From Ricinus communis (Eukaryota > Streptophyta > Magnoliopsida > Malpighiales > Euphorbiaceae): DNA of 64,000 nt. A model generated the notes under the pieces. That model saw nothing but the letters and a program-made list of their open reading frames with translations, ran no database searches and was not told the origin of the DNA. The number at the start of each line of letters is the position of its first letter. Positions within the stretch are counted from its first letter, which is position 1. The translations under genes and the position numbers were made by a program. The DNA lies in assembly GCF_019578655.1 (NCBI RefSeq), contig NC_063258.1, positions 18,914,802 through 18,978,801 of the forward strand, given 5' to 3'. This document shows positions 1 to 11,819 of the stretch, in pieces.

Positions 1-820
1 GGGTTCTTTCAAGAACTTTATGGAATTATCAATACTCGTGCTAGTGAGCAATGACTTATCCCTCACGCCCTTTGTTTCTCTTGTTTTCTTTGTCTACCTT
101 TGTGCTTAAATCAATTCGATTTGATCCTTATGCTTAGCCGTATAGAAGAGAGCAAAGAAATTGTGATTTCTTTTCTTATCGGATATGAAATCCTACATAT
201 ATTCTAATTTGTTTGTTTCTTTTGCGTCTCTCTTTCTAATCTCTATCTATTATGATGGTTAGGTTTTATTTAGGAAGCATAAACATGAGTAAATGCGCAT
301 GGAAGCAGGAATCATAGGCACTAATCTAATACTTCGACGAGTGTGAAAAAAAATTAGTTGATCGTGTATCGATATCATTTTCCGAATCATCACGGGGGAA
401 TCTTTTATAGGAAAGAGGGAACAACGTGAATCGAGGCACACCCAAATATTTTGAATCAGGATTTACATCATTGGGATCTCCATCATTCCCTATTCCTTCA
501 GGCACGAGGACTCCTGATGACACAAGGATTGACGTAAGGAATCATGGGATTGCAATTAACAAGCTTGATCGGTGGCAATTGTCTTAGCTTGATAATCAAG
601 TAGGACAAGACATAAATCCATGCATATAAAGGAGAAATCATGTTGTCTTTTATTAATCCAAGCGTAATACAAGCGGGAACTTGAGCATTTTGATATTTGG
701 GATGCATATTATGAACTAATTTAGATCGGAGTGTTATTAGGTAGACCTATTCGAATTTTTCCTTTTTTTTTGTTAAGCTGGCTCATAAAATTTGGGATTA
801 CGAGAGTGGTTAGCCAGTCT
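1..820 (+). repeat. R1 array unit, plus orientation
   Basis: About 0.8 kb of the roughly 1-kb R1 unit. It begins in the 'gggttctttcaagaac' segment, passes 'gacttatc', the pyrimidine-rich stretch and the 'tatgatggtt' segment, and ends in 'ggctcataaaatttggga'. Orientation is defined here by the TATA-like box seen in other units. Small frames on the minus strand (259-441, 326-523) recur in other copies but have no recognisable product. Confidence 0.8.
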
Positions 821-886
821 TTACAGTAATCCTTGTGTTGTTAGGAGTCCTCGTGCCTTGAGGAACAATGAATGATGGAGATCCCA
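821..886. other. R1 array inversion junction (copy 1)
   Basis: Array orientation changes here. A plus unit stops after 'ggttagccagtc'. A few filler bases follow, then a 55-60 base piece of unit in the other orientation ('caatg...gatggagatccca' region). This piece then jumps within the unit to the 'aatt.tatgaactagc' segment. The same composite junction occurs at 45,335-45,400 (inverted) and at 55,571-55,637. Confidence 0.75.
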
Positions 887-2528
887 AATTGTATGAACTA
901 GCTTAACGAAAGCAATGGGAAATTCATATGGCCTACCTAATAACACTCCAAACCAAATTACTTAATTATATACATCCCAAAGATCAAAAAGCTCGCGTTC
1001 CTAATTATATTACATTTGGATTCATTGATAATATTATGATTTATCCCTTGCGTGCATGGATTTACGTCTCATCTTGCTTGAACTTAAAGCTAAGCCCTAA
1101 TGCCACCGATTAAGCTTATCAACTGAGTTTCCATGATTCCTTATGCCAATCCTTGTGTCATCATGTGTCGTTGTGGCTATATGAATAAGGAATAATGGAG
1201 ATCCTAATGGTGCAAATCCTGAATCAGAATATTTGCTCGTGCCTCGATTCTCATTGTTCCCTCTTTCCTCCAAAAGATTCATTTGCGATCATTCAGAGAA
1301 TGATATCAATAATTGATTAACTATTTTTCTTTCTTTGCATTCGTCTAAGCATTAGATTGGTATCTATGATTGCCGCTTCCACACACTTTCACTCAACAAC
1401 CGTATTTATTCTCTCCAAATAAGACCAAACCATCATACTAGACATTGAGGTACAAATGAAACGAACAAAATGAGAACATAGGTAAGATTTCAAATTTGAT
1501 AAGGAAAGAAATCACAAGTTTTTTATTCTTTTCTATACAGCTAAGCGTAAGGTTCAAATAGAATGTTTATAAACACAAAGGTAGACAAAGAACACAAAAG
1601 AAAGAAAGGACTTGAGCAAGTCTTGATAAGTCTGCAAAGTTCTTGAAAGAATCCATAATTTGATTTCCCACAAGGTAGAAAATTGAAAAGCATCAAGTAT
1701 TCGGTTGCATGCAGTTTTTATAGTTCGAAAGCCTTCATTCCATAAGAAGAAGAAACTAGAAGCTAAATATAATGAAAATAAATAAAGAGAGATGAATAAA
1801 CTGAAGCCAAATCAAGAACGAGAGAGGAGTTGACTAGTCAACAACTCTCGTAATCCAAAATTTTATGAGCCAGCTTAACAAAAATAAAGGGAAATTAGCG
1901 TGGGCCTACCTAATAACACTCCAATCCAAATTACTTTATTATATCCATCCCAAACATCAAAGCACTTACATTCCTATTTATATTATGCTTGGATTAATTG
2001 AAAATAATATGATTACTCCCTTACACGCATGAATTTATGTCTCGAAAGAGATAAAAAAAAGAAACAAACATAATGAAAACATAGCTAGGATTTCAGATCT
2101 AATAATGAAAGAAATCATTAGTTCTTTGTTCTCTTCCATATGGCATACGTAAGGATTGAATCAAAATGATTTAAAGATAATGATAGATAAAGAACACAAA
2201 AGAAAGAAAGGACATAGGCGATAAGTATAGGTTCTCTAGCTCGAGTCTTCATTAGTCTGCAAAGTTATTGATAGAACCCATAACTTGATTTTCTACATTG
2301 TAGAAGACTAAAATAGTATGCTAAATAGCCTCAAATATTTAGTTGCATGCATTTTCATAGTGCGAAGGCTCTCATTCCATAAGAAGAAGAAACTACAAGC
2401 TAAATATGAATAAATAAATAAAGAAAGATAAATCAAGAATTGGAGAGAAGTTGACTGGTCAACAACATTCATTGTTCCAAATTTTATGAGCCAACCTAAT
2501 GAAAACAAGGTGAAATTTGTGTGGACCT
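887..2528 (-). repeat. R1 array units, minus orientation
   Basis: These are reverse-strand R1 units. They contain the reverse complement of the TATA segment ('tttttatagttcgaaagcc' near 1716), the 'agaaagaaaggac' purine stretch and the 'ggctcataaaatttggga' segment. Units are unequal, with internal deletions between 1.9 and 2.3 kb. No credible gene is present. Confidence 0.8.
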
Positions 2529-3925
2529 TGGTGCGCTGCATATGCAACTACAACTAAGGCAGTAAACCTATCGATGTAGTCTAGCACAACGGCAAGTATT
2601 AAAATATCGTATCCCACGGGAAAGTGAAATCCTAGAGTTACTACTTCATTCTTTGTTATCTAGTCTAAAATTAATGATAGATAGTTTCTAGATTTACTAA
2701 TGACTAAAAGCTAAGTTCTAAATGGAATGCAAGAATGAATGAGTAAATAGAACAATCAAGATAAGAAAGCAAACCCAAAGGAGACCTAGACTAGTTGGCA
2801 ATCAAACAAGAAATAACAGATTGTTGAGTCTAATTATGCTACCCGTGGATGGATTTTTAACTGAATTCAGTTTTCTTCTCGAGACAACCGAAATCCTAAA
2901 CCTAAGAACCTAAAGTTGGAATCTCTTCCTAATGATTGATTATTAAGTTAGCCTTAAGCTTTAATCCGCCTCTATTAGGCTTTGTTAATTCTTAATCCGG
3001 TAAATTAATTAACCTTATCTCTAAGTGAAAATTAACCTGATCTTGTAATTAAATTTCCAAACTCAATTAGAATTTTTCAATTACTAAAAGAATTCTATGA
3101 ACAATAATCAATACATTCAATGTAAAGAAAACTGAATTTAATTATTAATTGCAAAAAGAATATAGAAAGGAACTCAAACAATCCTAACAATTCAGTACTA
3201 AGCCAACATAGTAAGGAACCCCAATGGGTTCAATCAATCTAGCTACACATGTTCATGTATAAAAAAAATAGAAATTCAATTACAATGAAAGAGTAAAGAA
3301 ATTGAAACATATACACCCTTTTTTTAGAATTGGATGAACAGTTCAAAGCCTTGATCTATACTGCAGTTGATCTCCAAAATTGCCTCTTGATTAGCTCTAA
3401 TACTCCTCTTCAATCTTCAATCCGAAATCCCAAAATCATGAATCGAGGAAGGAATATGAAGAGTTAGAATCCCCAAACTCCAACTCGAACTCCCTCTCCT
3501 CTTTTTGGCTCGTTTATACATTACGCAAATACGGGCGTGTTCTGCCCTCAATACGGGTCGTGTTGGCCTCCAAATGATAGAATGAACTGAATCGAGCAAG
3601 GCCGTGTTCTTGCTCGTGTTAGCTAACACGGGCCGTGCTCTAAGGCGTGGTACCCTCAAAAAACGTGCTGCTTTAAAGTGCTTAAGCTACACAGCCTAGA
3701 ATTTTTGCACGGGCTCCAACACGAGCTGTGTTGACTTCCCAAAACTCAACCTAAGGTCAAACGCTTCTGAATCCATCCGCTTTTTCCCGAAATTGATCTA
3801 AAATTGCTCAAGCATTGATGATGGACCTATAAAATCTCCTGAAACACGAAAGGACATAAAACACGAAGTGATCTTGGAATAAAAACACAATAAATACTAA
3901 GAAAATACAGAATAATATGTTAGCA
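2529..3925 (-). mobile_element. Athila-type solo LTR (left arm)
   Basis: About 1.4 kb homologous in order and sequence to the LTRs of the Athila element at 22-34.6 kb: the 'tatgcaac...ctaaggcag' start, the 'aacctatcgatgtagtcta' block, the 'ttaattaaccttatctcta' block, the 'gttcatgt' block, and then a cluster of CACGG/CCGTG palindromic motifs (about 3,530-3,730) next to a TATA-like 'gtataaacgagcc' on the minus strand. It begins TG and ends CA, but I see no matching 5-bp duplication. About 25 bases of the expected target unit are missing at the insertion point. No internal element sequence remains, so this is a solo LTR. Its mirror copy is at 42,290-43,692. Confidence 0.8.
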
Positions 3926-4712
3926 AAAATTACTTCATTATATGTGTCCCAAACATGAAAACTTATGTGTGGATTTACGTCTCCTCCTGCTCGATCATCA
4001 ATTCATGCCTCAATGCCCCCGGTTAGGCTTCTAAATTGCATTTCCCATGATTCCTTACGCCAATCCTTATGTCATCAGCAGTCCTCGTGCCTTGAGGAAT
4101 AAGAAATGATGGAGACCCTAATGCAGCATATCCTAAATCGAGATATTTCATCGTGCCTTGATTCATATCATTTCCTCTTTCCTCCAAAAGAGACACAAAA
4201 GAATCAAACAAAATGAGAACATAGATAGGATTATGGATTCAATAAGGAAAGAAATTACAAGTTTGTTATTCTCTTCGATACGGCTAAGTGTAATAATCAA
4301 GTTCTTTATTCTCCCTTAGTCCAAAATCTTATGAGCTGGCTTAACAAAAACAAAGGAAAATTTATATGGGATACCTAATACCACTGCGACCCAAACTACT
4401 TCATTACATGCATGCCAAACATTAAACATGTGCATTCCCACTTGCATTAATCAAAAGCGTGTGGATTTGGGTCTCATCCTGCTTGATCATCAAGTCACGC
4501 CTCAATGCCACAGGTCAAGCTTCACAATTGTATTCCCATGATTCCTTACACCAATCCTTGTGTCATTTGGAGTCCTCGTGCCTAAAGGAACAAGGAATGA
4601 TGGAGACCCCAACGGTGCTTGTACTCGATCAACTAATTTTCTTTCTTCGCTTTTGTTCAAGCATTGGATCAGTACCTCTGACTACTACTTCCACATACTT
4701 TCATTCAACTAA
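3926..4712 (-). repeat. R1 array units, minus orientation
   Basis: Reverse-strand R1 sequence: 'ttacttcattatatgtgtcc', 'cctcgtgccttgagg', 'aagaaatgatggagaccct'. Parts of two units are joined with internal deletions. Short frames such as 4459-4734 are array by-products. Confidence 0.75.
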
Positions 4713-5342
4713 TGTGAACCTTGGCAACTTCTGAAAAGACCCAACACGCGGAATCGGAATTAGAATCCCAAGAAAGCCAAATATGATCTTTGATGACATT
4801 GACTCAAAGATAACTTATATCTCGAACCTTCATATAAGAATAACGGTTGACGTCACACTCAAGAAAGGTAGAAGGTGAGTGATAAGTCTTTGTTTGAATG
4901 CCACAAGAACAAGTTCTTGATAATTTTGAAGTTCTTCCAAATAACCAAGCAAGAATAAACTCACAATAATTTTATTTCAACAATGATCAATCCCTTGTGC
5001 CATTCTGCTACATAAGGTTTAAATAGATAAAAGACTTAACTTAATTTTCTATTTGTATAAAGAAAATAAATGAATTAGGAATAAACTAAAGTATATCCTA
5101 AATAGATGTTTTCCTAAATAATAAAATAAGGAACTATACTTAATTAGGGAATAATAAAAGTCTATTGTAAAAGGAAATAATAAAAGACTTCCAAAATAAT
5201 AAAATAAGAAGCTTGATTGATTTAGTCAATCCTAATCAATAAAGATATGACTAAATCAATCAGGATATATTCCTAAATAACTAAATAAAGGATGCCCATT
5301 GTTTCCTCTTTGGTGTAGATGTTCCATTAGGTCAATGAAGCA
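4713..5342 (-). mobile_element. Gypsy LTR fragment (left arm)
   Basis: On the minus strand this 630-bp block has the organisation of a gypsy LTR U3-R-U5. It has an AT-rich U3, a 'ctatttaaaccc' TATA-like motif, then 'attatcaagaacttgttc', 'gacttatcactcacctt', and an end in 'gtgttgggtc...cttggcaa'. The last part matches the end region of the solo LTR at 9,545-10,279. The ends are compatible with TG...CA, but the flanking array pieces do not line up and no TSD is clear, so a deletion accompanied or followed insertion. The mirror copy is at 40,853-41,482. Confidence 0.6.
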
Positions 5343-8300
5343 CTAAAGTTGCATGCGGTTTTCATAGTGCGAAAGCCCTCATTCCATAAGAAGAAGAAAC
5401 AAGAAGCTAAATATGAATAAATAAATAAAGAAAGATGAATAAACCAAAGTCAAATCAAGAACTAGAGATGAGTTAAGTGGCCAACAACTCTGGTAATCCT
5501 AAATTTTATGAGCCAACTTAATGAAAATAAAGGAAAATTCATGTGGGCCTGCCTAATCAACTCTGACTCAAATTACACTATTACATGTGTCCCAAAGATC
5601 AAAATGTTTGCATTCCCACTTATATTAATCGAAAGCAATATGGTTTCTTTCTTATGCACCTCGATTTGCATATCATATTGCTTGATCATCATGTAATTCT
5701 CCAATGCCACTGGTTAAGATTATCAATTGCATTCCCATGATTCCTTAACAAAAATAAGGAAAAGCTCGTGTGCGCATACCTAATAACACTCTGGCCTAAT
5801 ATACTTTATTATATGCCTTCCAAACACCAAAAATCGCTCACTCACTATGGGATTAATTGAAAGCAACATGATTTCTCCTTTATACGTGTGAATTTATGCC
5901 TCATCTTGCTTGATTTTCAAGCTAAGCCATAATGCCACCGGACAAGCTTGTCAGTTACGTTTTGATGATCCCTTATGCCAATCCTTATGTCATCATGTAG
6001 TCCTCATGCCTAGAGGAACAAGGAATGATGAAGATCCCAATGGTACAAATCCTGCATTAGAATATTTAGGCGTGCCTCGATTCACGTACTGCTCCTCCTC
6101 TCTTTAAAAGATTCATCCATTGATAATTCCGAGAATTATATCCATACTCGATTTGTCAAAATATAGAATCAATGCCTATAATTCTCGCTTTCATGAGCTT
6201 TCTCTTAACAGTTGTGTTTATGTTCTCCAAATAAAACCAAACCATCATACTAAATAAAGAGGAGTCGACTGGTCAACAACTCCGGTTGTCTTAAATTCTG
6301 CAAAGTTCTTGGAAGAAACCATAACTTGATTTTCCAAAAGGTAGAAAACTGAGATAATATGCTCACTAGCCTCAACTATTCTATTGCATGGGGTTTTTAT
6401 AATGCGCAAGCCCTCATTCCATAAGAAGAATAAACTAGATGCTAAATATGAATAAAAAAATATAGAAAGATACATAAACTATTATCAAATCAAGAACTAG
6501 AAAAGAGGTGATTGGTCAATAACTCTCGTAGTCTTAAATTTTTTATGAGTCTGCTTAATAATATCAAGAAATAATTTGTATGGGTATACCCAATAACTCT
6601 TCAGCCTAAATTACATCACTACATGCATCCCAAACATCGTAACACCTGCATTACCATTTGGATTGATCAAAAGCAACATGATTTCTACTTTACGCGTATG
6701 GATTTACATCTCCTATTGTAAGATAATCAAGTCACTCTCCAATGCTACTAGTCAAACTTGTCAATCGCATTCTCAGGATTCCGTACGCCAATCCTTGATA
6801 TGGAACCTCCATGAAAGAACTTGAGAATCCCTTTTAAATTGCAGGCCCCTAACACATTAACATGAAAAGTTCATGAAAAAATCCGTAACTTGATTTTCCA
6901 AAAGCTAGAAAATTGAAATAATATGCTCAGTAGCCTCAAGTATTCGGTTGCATGTGATTTTTATAGCGTGAAAGCCCTCATTCCATAAGAGGAAGAAACT
7001 AGAAGCTAAATATGAAAAAAATAAATAAAGAAAGATGAATAAACTAAAGTCAAATCAAGAACGAGAGAGGAGTTGACTGGTCAAAAACTCTCGTAGTCCT
7101 AAATTTTATGAGCCAGCTTAACAAAAATAAAGGAAAATTTGCGTGGGCATACCTAATAACACTCCAATCCAAATGACTTCATTATACTCATCCTAAATAT
7201 TACACATTTCCGCTTGTGTTATGCTTGGATTAATTGCAAATAACATGATTATTCTCTTACGCCAGATGGATTTATGTCTCGAAAGAGACAAAAAAAGAAA
7301 CAAACAAAATGAGAACATAGCTAGGATTTCAGATATGATAAGGAAAGAAATCACTAGTTCTTTATTCTCTTCCATATGGCATACGTAAGGATCAAATCAA
7401 AATGATTTAAAGACAATGGTAGACAAAGCACACAAAAGAAAGAAAGGACGTGGACGATAAGGAAGGACATATCCTAATAGTGCAAATCCCGAATCGGAAT
7501 ATTTGGGCGCCCCTTAATTCTCACGCTCCATTTCTTCCAAAAGATTCATCCACGATCATTGTAAGAATGATATCAATACTCTATCATCTAATTGTCTTTC
7601 TTTGCATTGGTCCAAGCATTGGATCTAGACTTGTGATTACCGCTTCAATGAGCATTTTCACTCAACACTCATGTTTATGCTCCCAAATAAGAACCAAACC
7701 CTCATACTAGACAAAGATTAGAAAGAGAGGCACAAAAGAGATGAACAAAATGAGAACATAGGTAGGATTTCAGATCCGATAAGGAAAAAATCACAAGTTC
7801 TTTGTTCTCTTCTTCATACGGCTAAGTGTAAGGATAAAATCAAATTGATTTAAACACAATGATAGACAAAGAACACAAAAGAAATGAAAGGCATAAGTGA
7901 TAAGTCAAAGTTCGCTAGCGCAAGTCTTCATTATATGCATCCCGAACATTAAGCTAAGCCTCAATGTCACTGGTCAAGCTTGTCAATTGCGCTCCGCTGA
8001 TCTCTTACGCCAATCCTTATGTCATCAGGGAGTCCTCGTGCCTAGAGAAACATAGAATACAGATATCCTAGTGGTACAAATCCTAAATTGGAATATTTAG
8101 ACATGCCTTGATTCACGTTGTTCCCTCTCTACTCTAAAAGATTTATCTGCGATCATTTGAAGAATGATATTAATACTCCATCAACTAATTTTCTTTCTTT
8201 GCATTTGTCCAAGCATTGGATTGGTGCCTATGACTATCGCTACCATGTGCTTTATCTCAACACTCCTATTTATGCTCGCCAAATAAAATCAAACCATCAT

Positions 8301-9544
8301 ACAAGACATAGATTAGAAAGAGGCGAACAAAAGAGACGAATAAATGACAATATAGTTTGGATTTCATATCCAACACGGAAAAAATTGCAAGTTCTTTATT
8401 CTCTTCCATGTCTAAGCATAAGGATCAAATCGAATTGATTTAAATGCAAGGGTAGATAAAACACACTAAAGAAAGGAAGGACATGAGCGATAAGTCTAGG
8501 TTCGCTAGTGCGGATCTTCATAAGTCCACAAAGTTGTTGAAAGAACATATAACTTGATTTCTCACATGGTAGAAAACTAAAATAATATGCTCACTAGCCT
8601 CAAGTATTTGGTTGCATGCCTAGAGGAATATGGAATGATGGAGATCCCAATGGTACAAATCCTGAATTGGAATATTTAGGCATATGCCTTGATTCTCGAT
8701 ATTTCCTCTTTCCTCCAAAAGACTTGTCCGCTCATTCTGAGAATGATGCCAGTACTCGATCAACTAGTTTCTCTCTTTGCATTTGCCCAAGCATTATATT
8801 GGTGCCTCTGATTACCGCTTCCATGCGCTCTCAATCAATGCTTGTATTTATGCTCGCCAAATTAAACCAAATCTTCAAACTAAACAGATATTAGATAAAG
8901 TGGGACAAAAGAAACGAACAAAATGAGAACATAGTTAGGATTTCATATCTAATAAGGAAAGAAATCACAACTTCTTTATTCACTTCCATACGGCTAAGCG
9001 AAAGGATCAAATCGAATTGACTTAAACACTAGGGTCGACAAAGAACACAAAAGAAAGGAAGGACGTGAGTAATAATTCCATGTTCGTTAGAATGAGTCTT
9101 GATAAATTCATAAAGTTCTTGAAAGAACCCATATCTTAATTCTACAAGGTAGAAAACTCAAATAATATGCTCACTACCCTCAACTATTTGATTGCATGCG
9201 ATTTTTATAGTACGAGATAGTAGTTGATCGGTCAATAACTCTTGTAGTCCCAATTTTTATGAGCCGACTTTAAAAAAGGAAAATTTGCATGGGCCTACCT
9301 AATAATACTCCAACACAAATCACTTCATTACATGCGTCCCAGACATCATAACGCTCGTATTGCTCCTTGTATTACACTTTAATAAAAAGCAACATGATTT
9401 GTCCACTACATGTGTGGATTTGCGCCTCGTCTTGCTTGATCATCAAGCTAAGCTCCAATGGCACTGGTCAAGCTTGTCAATTGAGTTCCCATGATTACTT
9501 ACACCAATTCTTGTGTCATCAGAAGTCATCGTGCTTAAAGGAAT
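5343..9544 (-). repeat. R1 array units, minus orientation (about four units, rearranged)
   Basis: A run of reverse-strand R1 units with unequal deletions. Landmarks repeat several times: 'tttttatagtgcgaaagccc'-type TATA segments, 'agaaagaaaggac', 'caatccttgtgtcatc' and 'cgtgcctagaggaac'. Frames of 80-106 codons on the plus strand (8,118-8,438; 8,616-8,894) are copies of a recurring frame discussed in the findings. No recognisable protein domain is present. Confidence 0.8.
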
Positions 9545-10279
9545 TGATGCAAACCCAAAGCCCAAGGAGCTAAGTAGCCAACCAAGTTAAGAAGATCAAG
9601 TTCTAAGCCTAAAGATCATTAATCATAAAGTTCCAAGCCAACTAGCCAAAATTAATTAGGAAACAAGGTCAGCCGCCCCTCATGGTTATTTAAGAGTATT
9701 AGTGCTTGTTTTGGTCATTCCTTCCTATATCAGAGGATGACAACTTTGTTTCTTGTTTTGTCATTTAGGATTCATTCTAATAATGCCGAATATACTACTT
9801 AGGCATGTTTTAGGAGAAACTCAAGGGGGAGGCGCCATTTTAATTGATTAGGAATATCTCATTGATTTCTTAAATCAATTATGTTGCTTATTTTATTATA
9901 TAGGAAGATTTTAATATAGGTTTTATTTTGTAATTCCTATCTTTGATTAATTCCTTATTGCATATGGGAATTAGGTTTTGTTTTCTCTATATAAACTCAT
10001 TGTTCCCACATGTCTCAAGGTTAATGAATATTTTTATTTTCATTCCATTGTGAGAATTCAATTCTTAGTTCTTCTAAGTACTTGTGAACTTATCAAGACT
10101 TGTCTTATGGCGTTCCTTTGTGAGTTATCACCCACCTTCTTCCTTTTTCTTGAATGTGGCGTCCCAAACCTTTTCTATACCAAGGTTCACACTTCTAGTA
10201 AAGTGTTGGGTCGAGGTCCTTGTTCGTGAATATGACTTTAGACGTTCTTGGCAACAATTTCACAACAAGAATTACATCA
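9545..10279 (+). mobile_element. 735-bp solo LTR with perfect TSD (left arm)
   Basis: It starts TGATGCAAACCC and ends TTACATCA. It is flanked on both sides by GGAAT (9,540-9,544 and 10,280-10,284), the 5-bp duplication expected for an LTR retrotransposon. Inside are a TATA box ('ctctatataaactc', near 9,987), a 'gaacttatcaagacttgtc' R-like region, and the 'gtgttgggtc' end segment. There is no gag or pol, so it is a product of LTR-LTR recombination. The family belongs with the chromovirus-like LTRs of this window (start TGATGC.AA.CC). The copy at 35,915-36,649 in the other arm has the same TSD. Confidence 0.9.
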
Positions 10280-10284
10280 GGAAT

Positions 10285-11319
10285 AACGAATGATAGAGAT
10301 TCCAATGGTGCATATCCTGAATTGGAATATTGGGTGTGCCTCGATTCTCGTTGTTTCCTCTTTCCTCTAAAAGATTGGTCTGTGATCATTTGGAGAATGA
10401 TATCAATACACGATCAACTAGTTTTCTTTCTTCGCATTTGTCCAAGCATTGGATCAGTGGCTATGATTGCCGCTTCCACGCTCTTTCACTCAACACTCAT
10501 ATTTATGCTCCCCAAATAAAATCAAACCATCATATTAGATAAAGATTAGAAAGAAAGGCGCAAAACAAACAAACAAAATAAGAACATAATTTGCATTTGT
10601 CCAAGCATTGGATCGGCGGCTATGATTGCCGCTTCCACGCTCTTTCACTTAACACTCATTTTTATGCTCCCAAATAAAATCAAACCATCATATTAGATAG
10701 AGATTAGAAAGAGAGGCACAAAACAAACGAACAAAATGAGAAAATACGTGAGATTTTAGATCCGATAAGGAAAGAAATCATAAGTTTTTTGTTCTCTTCT
10801 ATACAGCTAAGCATAAGGATTAAATTGGATTCATTTAAACACAAGGACATACAAAGAACACAAAGGAATGAAAGAACATTAGTGATAAGTCTATGTTCAC
10901 TAGCACGAGTGTTAATAAGTCCCAAAGTTCTTAAAAGAATCCATAACTGAAACAATATGCTAACTTGCCTTAAGTATTCAGTTGCATGCAGTTTTTATAG
11001 TTCGAAAGCCTTCATTCCATAAGAAAAAGAAACTAGGAGATAAAAATTTGAATAAAAAAATAAAAAAATTTGAATAAACTATAGCCAAATCAAGAACAGA
11101 GAGTCGTTGACTAGTCAACAACTCTCGTAATTCCAAATTCCATGAGCCAGTTTAATAAAAATAAGGAAAAATTTGCATGGGCATACTTACGCTTAGAGTA
11201 ATTGAAAACAACATGATTTCTCCCTTACACGCATGGATTTACGTCATTCCGCTTGATCATTAAGCTAAACCATCTCGTCCTAATTGATTATTAAGCTAAA
11301 CCTTAATGCCACTCATTGC
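10285..11319 (-). repeat. R1 array units, minus orientation, up to the gap
   Basis: Reverse-strand R1 units. A tandem duplication of about 159 bases lies inside (10,434-10,592 and 10,593-10,751), both copies starting 'gcatttgtccaagcattgga'. The TATA segment appears reversed at about 10,993. The last bases before the gap diverge from the other arm. Confidence 0.8.
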
Positions 11320-11819
11320 NNNNNNNNNNNNNNNNNNNNNNNNNNNNNNNNNNNNNNNNNNNNNNNNNNNNNNNNNNNNNNNNNNNNNNNNNNNNNNNNN
11401 NNNNNNNNNNNNNNNNNNNNNNNNNNNNNNNNNNNNNNNNNNNNNNNNNNNNNNNNNNNNNNNNNNNNNNNNNNNNNNNNNNNNNNNNNNNNNNNNNNNN
11501 NNNNNNNNNNNNNNNNNNNNNNNNNNNNNNNNNNNNNNNNNNNNNNNNNNNNNNNNNNNNNNNNNNNNNNNNNNNNNNNNNNNNNNNNNNNNNNNNNNNN
11601 NNNNNNNNNNNNNNNNNNNNNNNNNNNNNNNNNNNNNNNNNNNNNNNNNNNNNNNNNNNNNNNNNNNNNNNNNNNNNNNNNNNNNNNNNNNNNNNNNNNN
11701 NNNNNNNNNNNNNNNNNNNNNNNNNNNNNNNNNNNNNNNNNNNNNNNNNNNNNNNNNNNNNNNNNNNNNNNNNNNNNNNNNNNNNNNNNNNNNNNNNNNN
11801 NNNNNNNNNNNNNNNNNNN
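11320..11819. other. Assembly gap, exactly 500 N
   Basis: The round length indicates a placeholder of unknown true size. It falls within about ten bases of the inner end of the left inverted-repeat arm and truncates the integrase region of the chromovirus-like element on its right. Sequence on the two sides should not be assumed to be adjacent. Confidence 0.99.

Larger units (their letters stand above)
1..11311. repeat. Left arm of a giant inverted repeat
   Basis: Read on the opposite strand, this segment matches 34,868-46,220 almost base for base. Base 1 pairs with about 46,220 and base 11,311 with about 34,868, so the arms differ in length by only about 40 bases of small indels. In stretches compared by eye, differences are about 1 per 100 bases. 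Both arms carry the same solo LTRs at the same internal sites. The arm reaches the left edge of the window, so its true outer end is not seen. It consists of R1 array units plus LTR insertions. It could be a real inverted duplication or a second haplotype joined in the wrong place. Confidence 0.93.

Noticed and set aside
2529..3925. TSD for the left-arm Athila-type solo LTR
   Set aside because: Flanking pentamers differ (GACCT and AAAAT) and about 25 target bases are missing.
4713..5342. TSD for the 630-bp LTR fragment (TTTAG / TTAGT)
   Set aside because: Only four bases match when shifted, and the flanking R1 positions are not contiguous.
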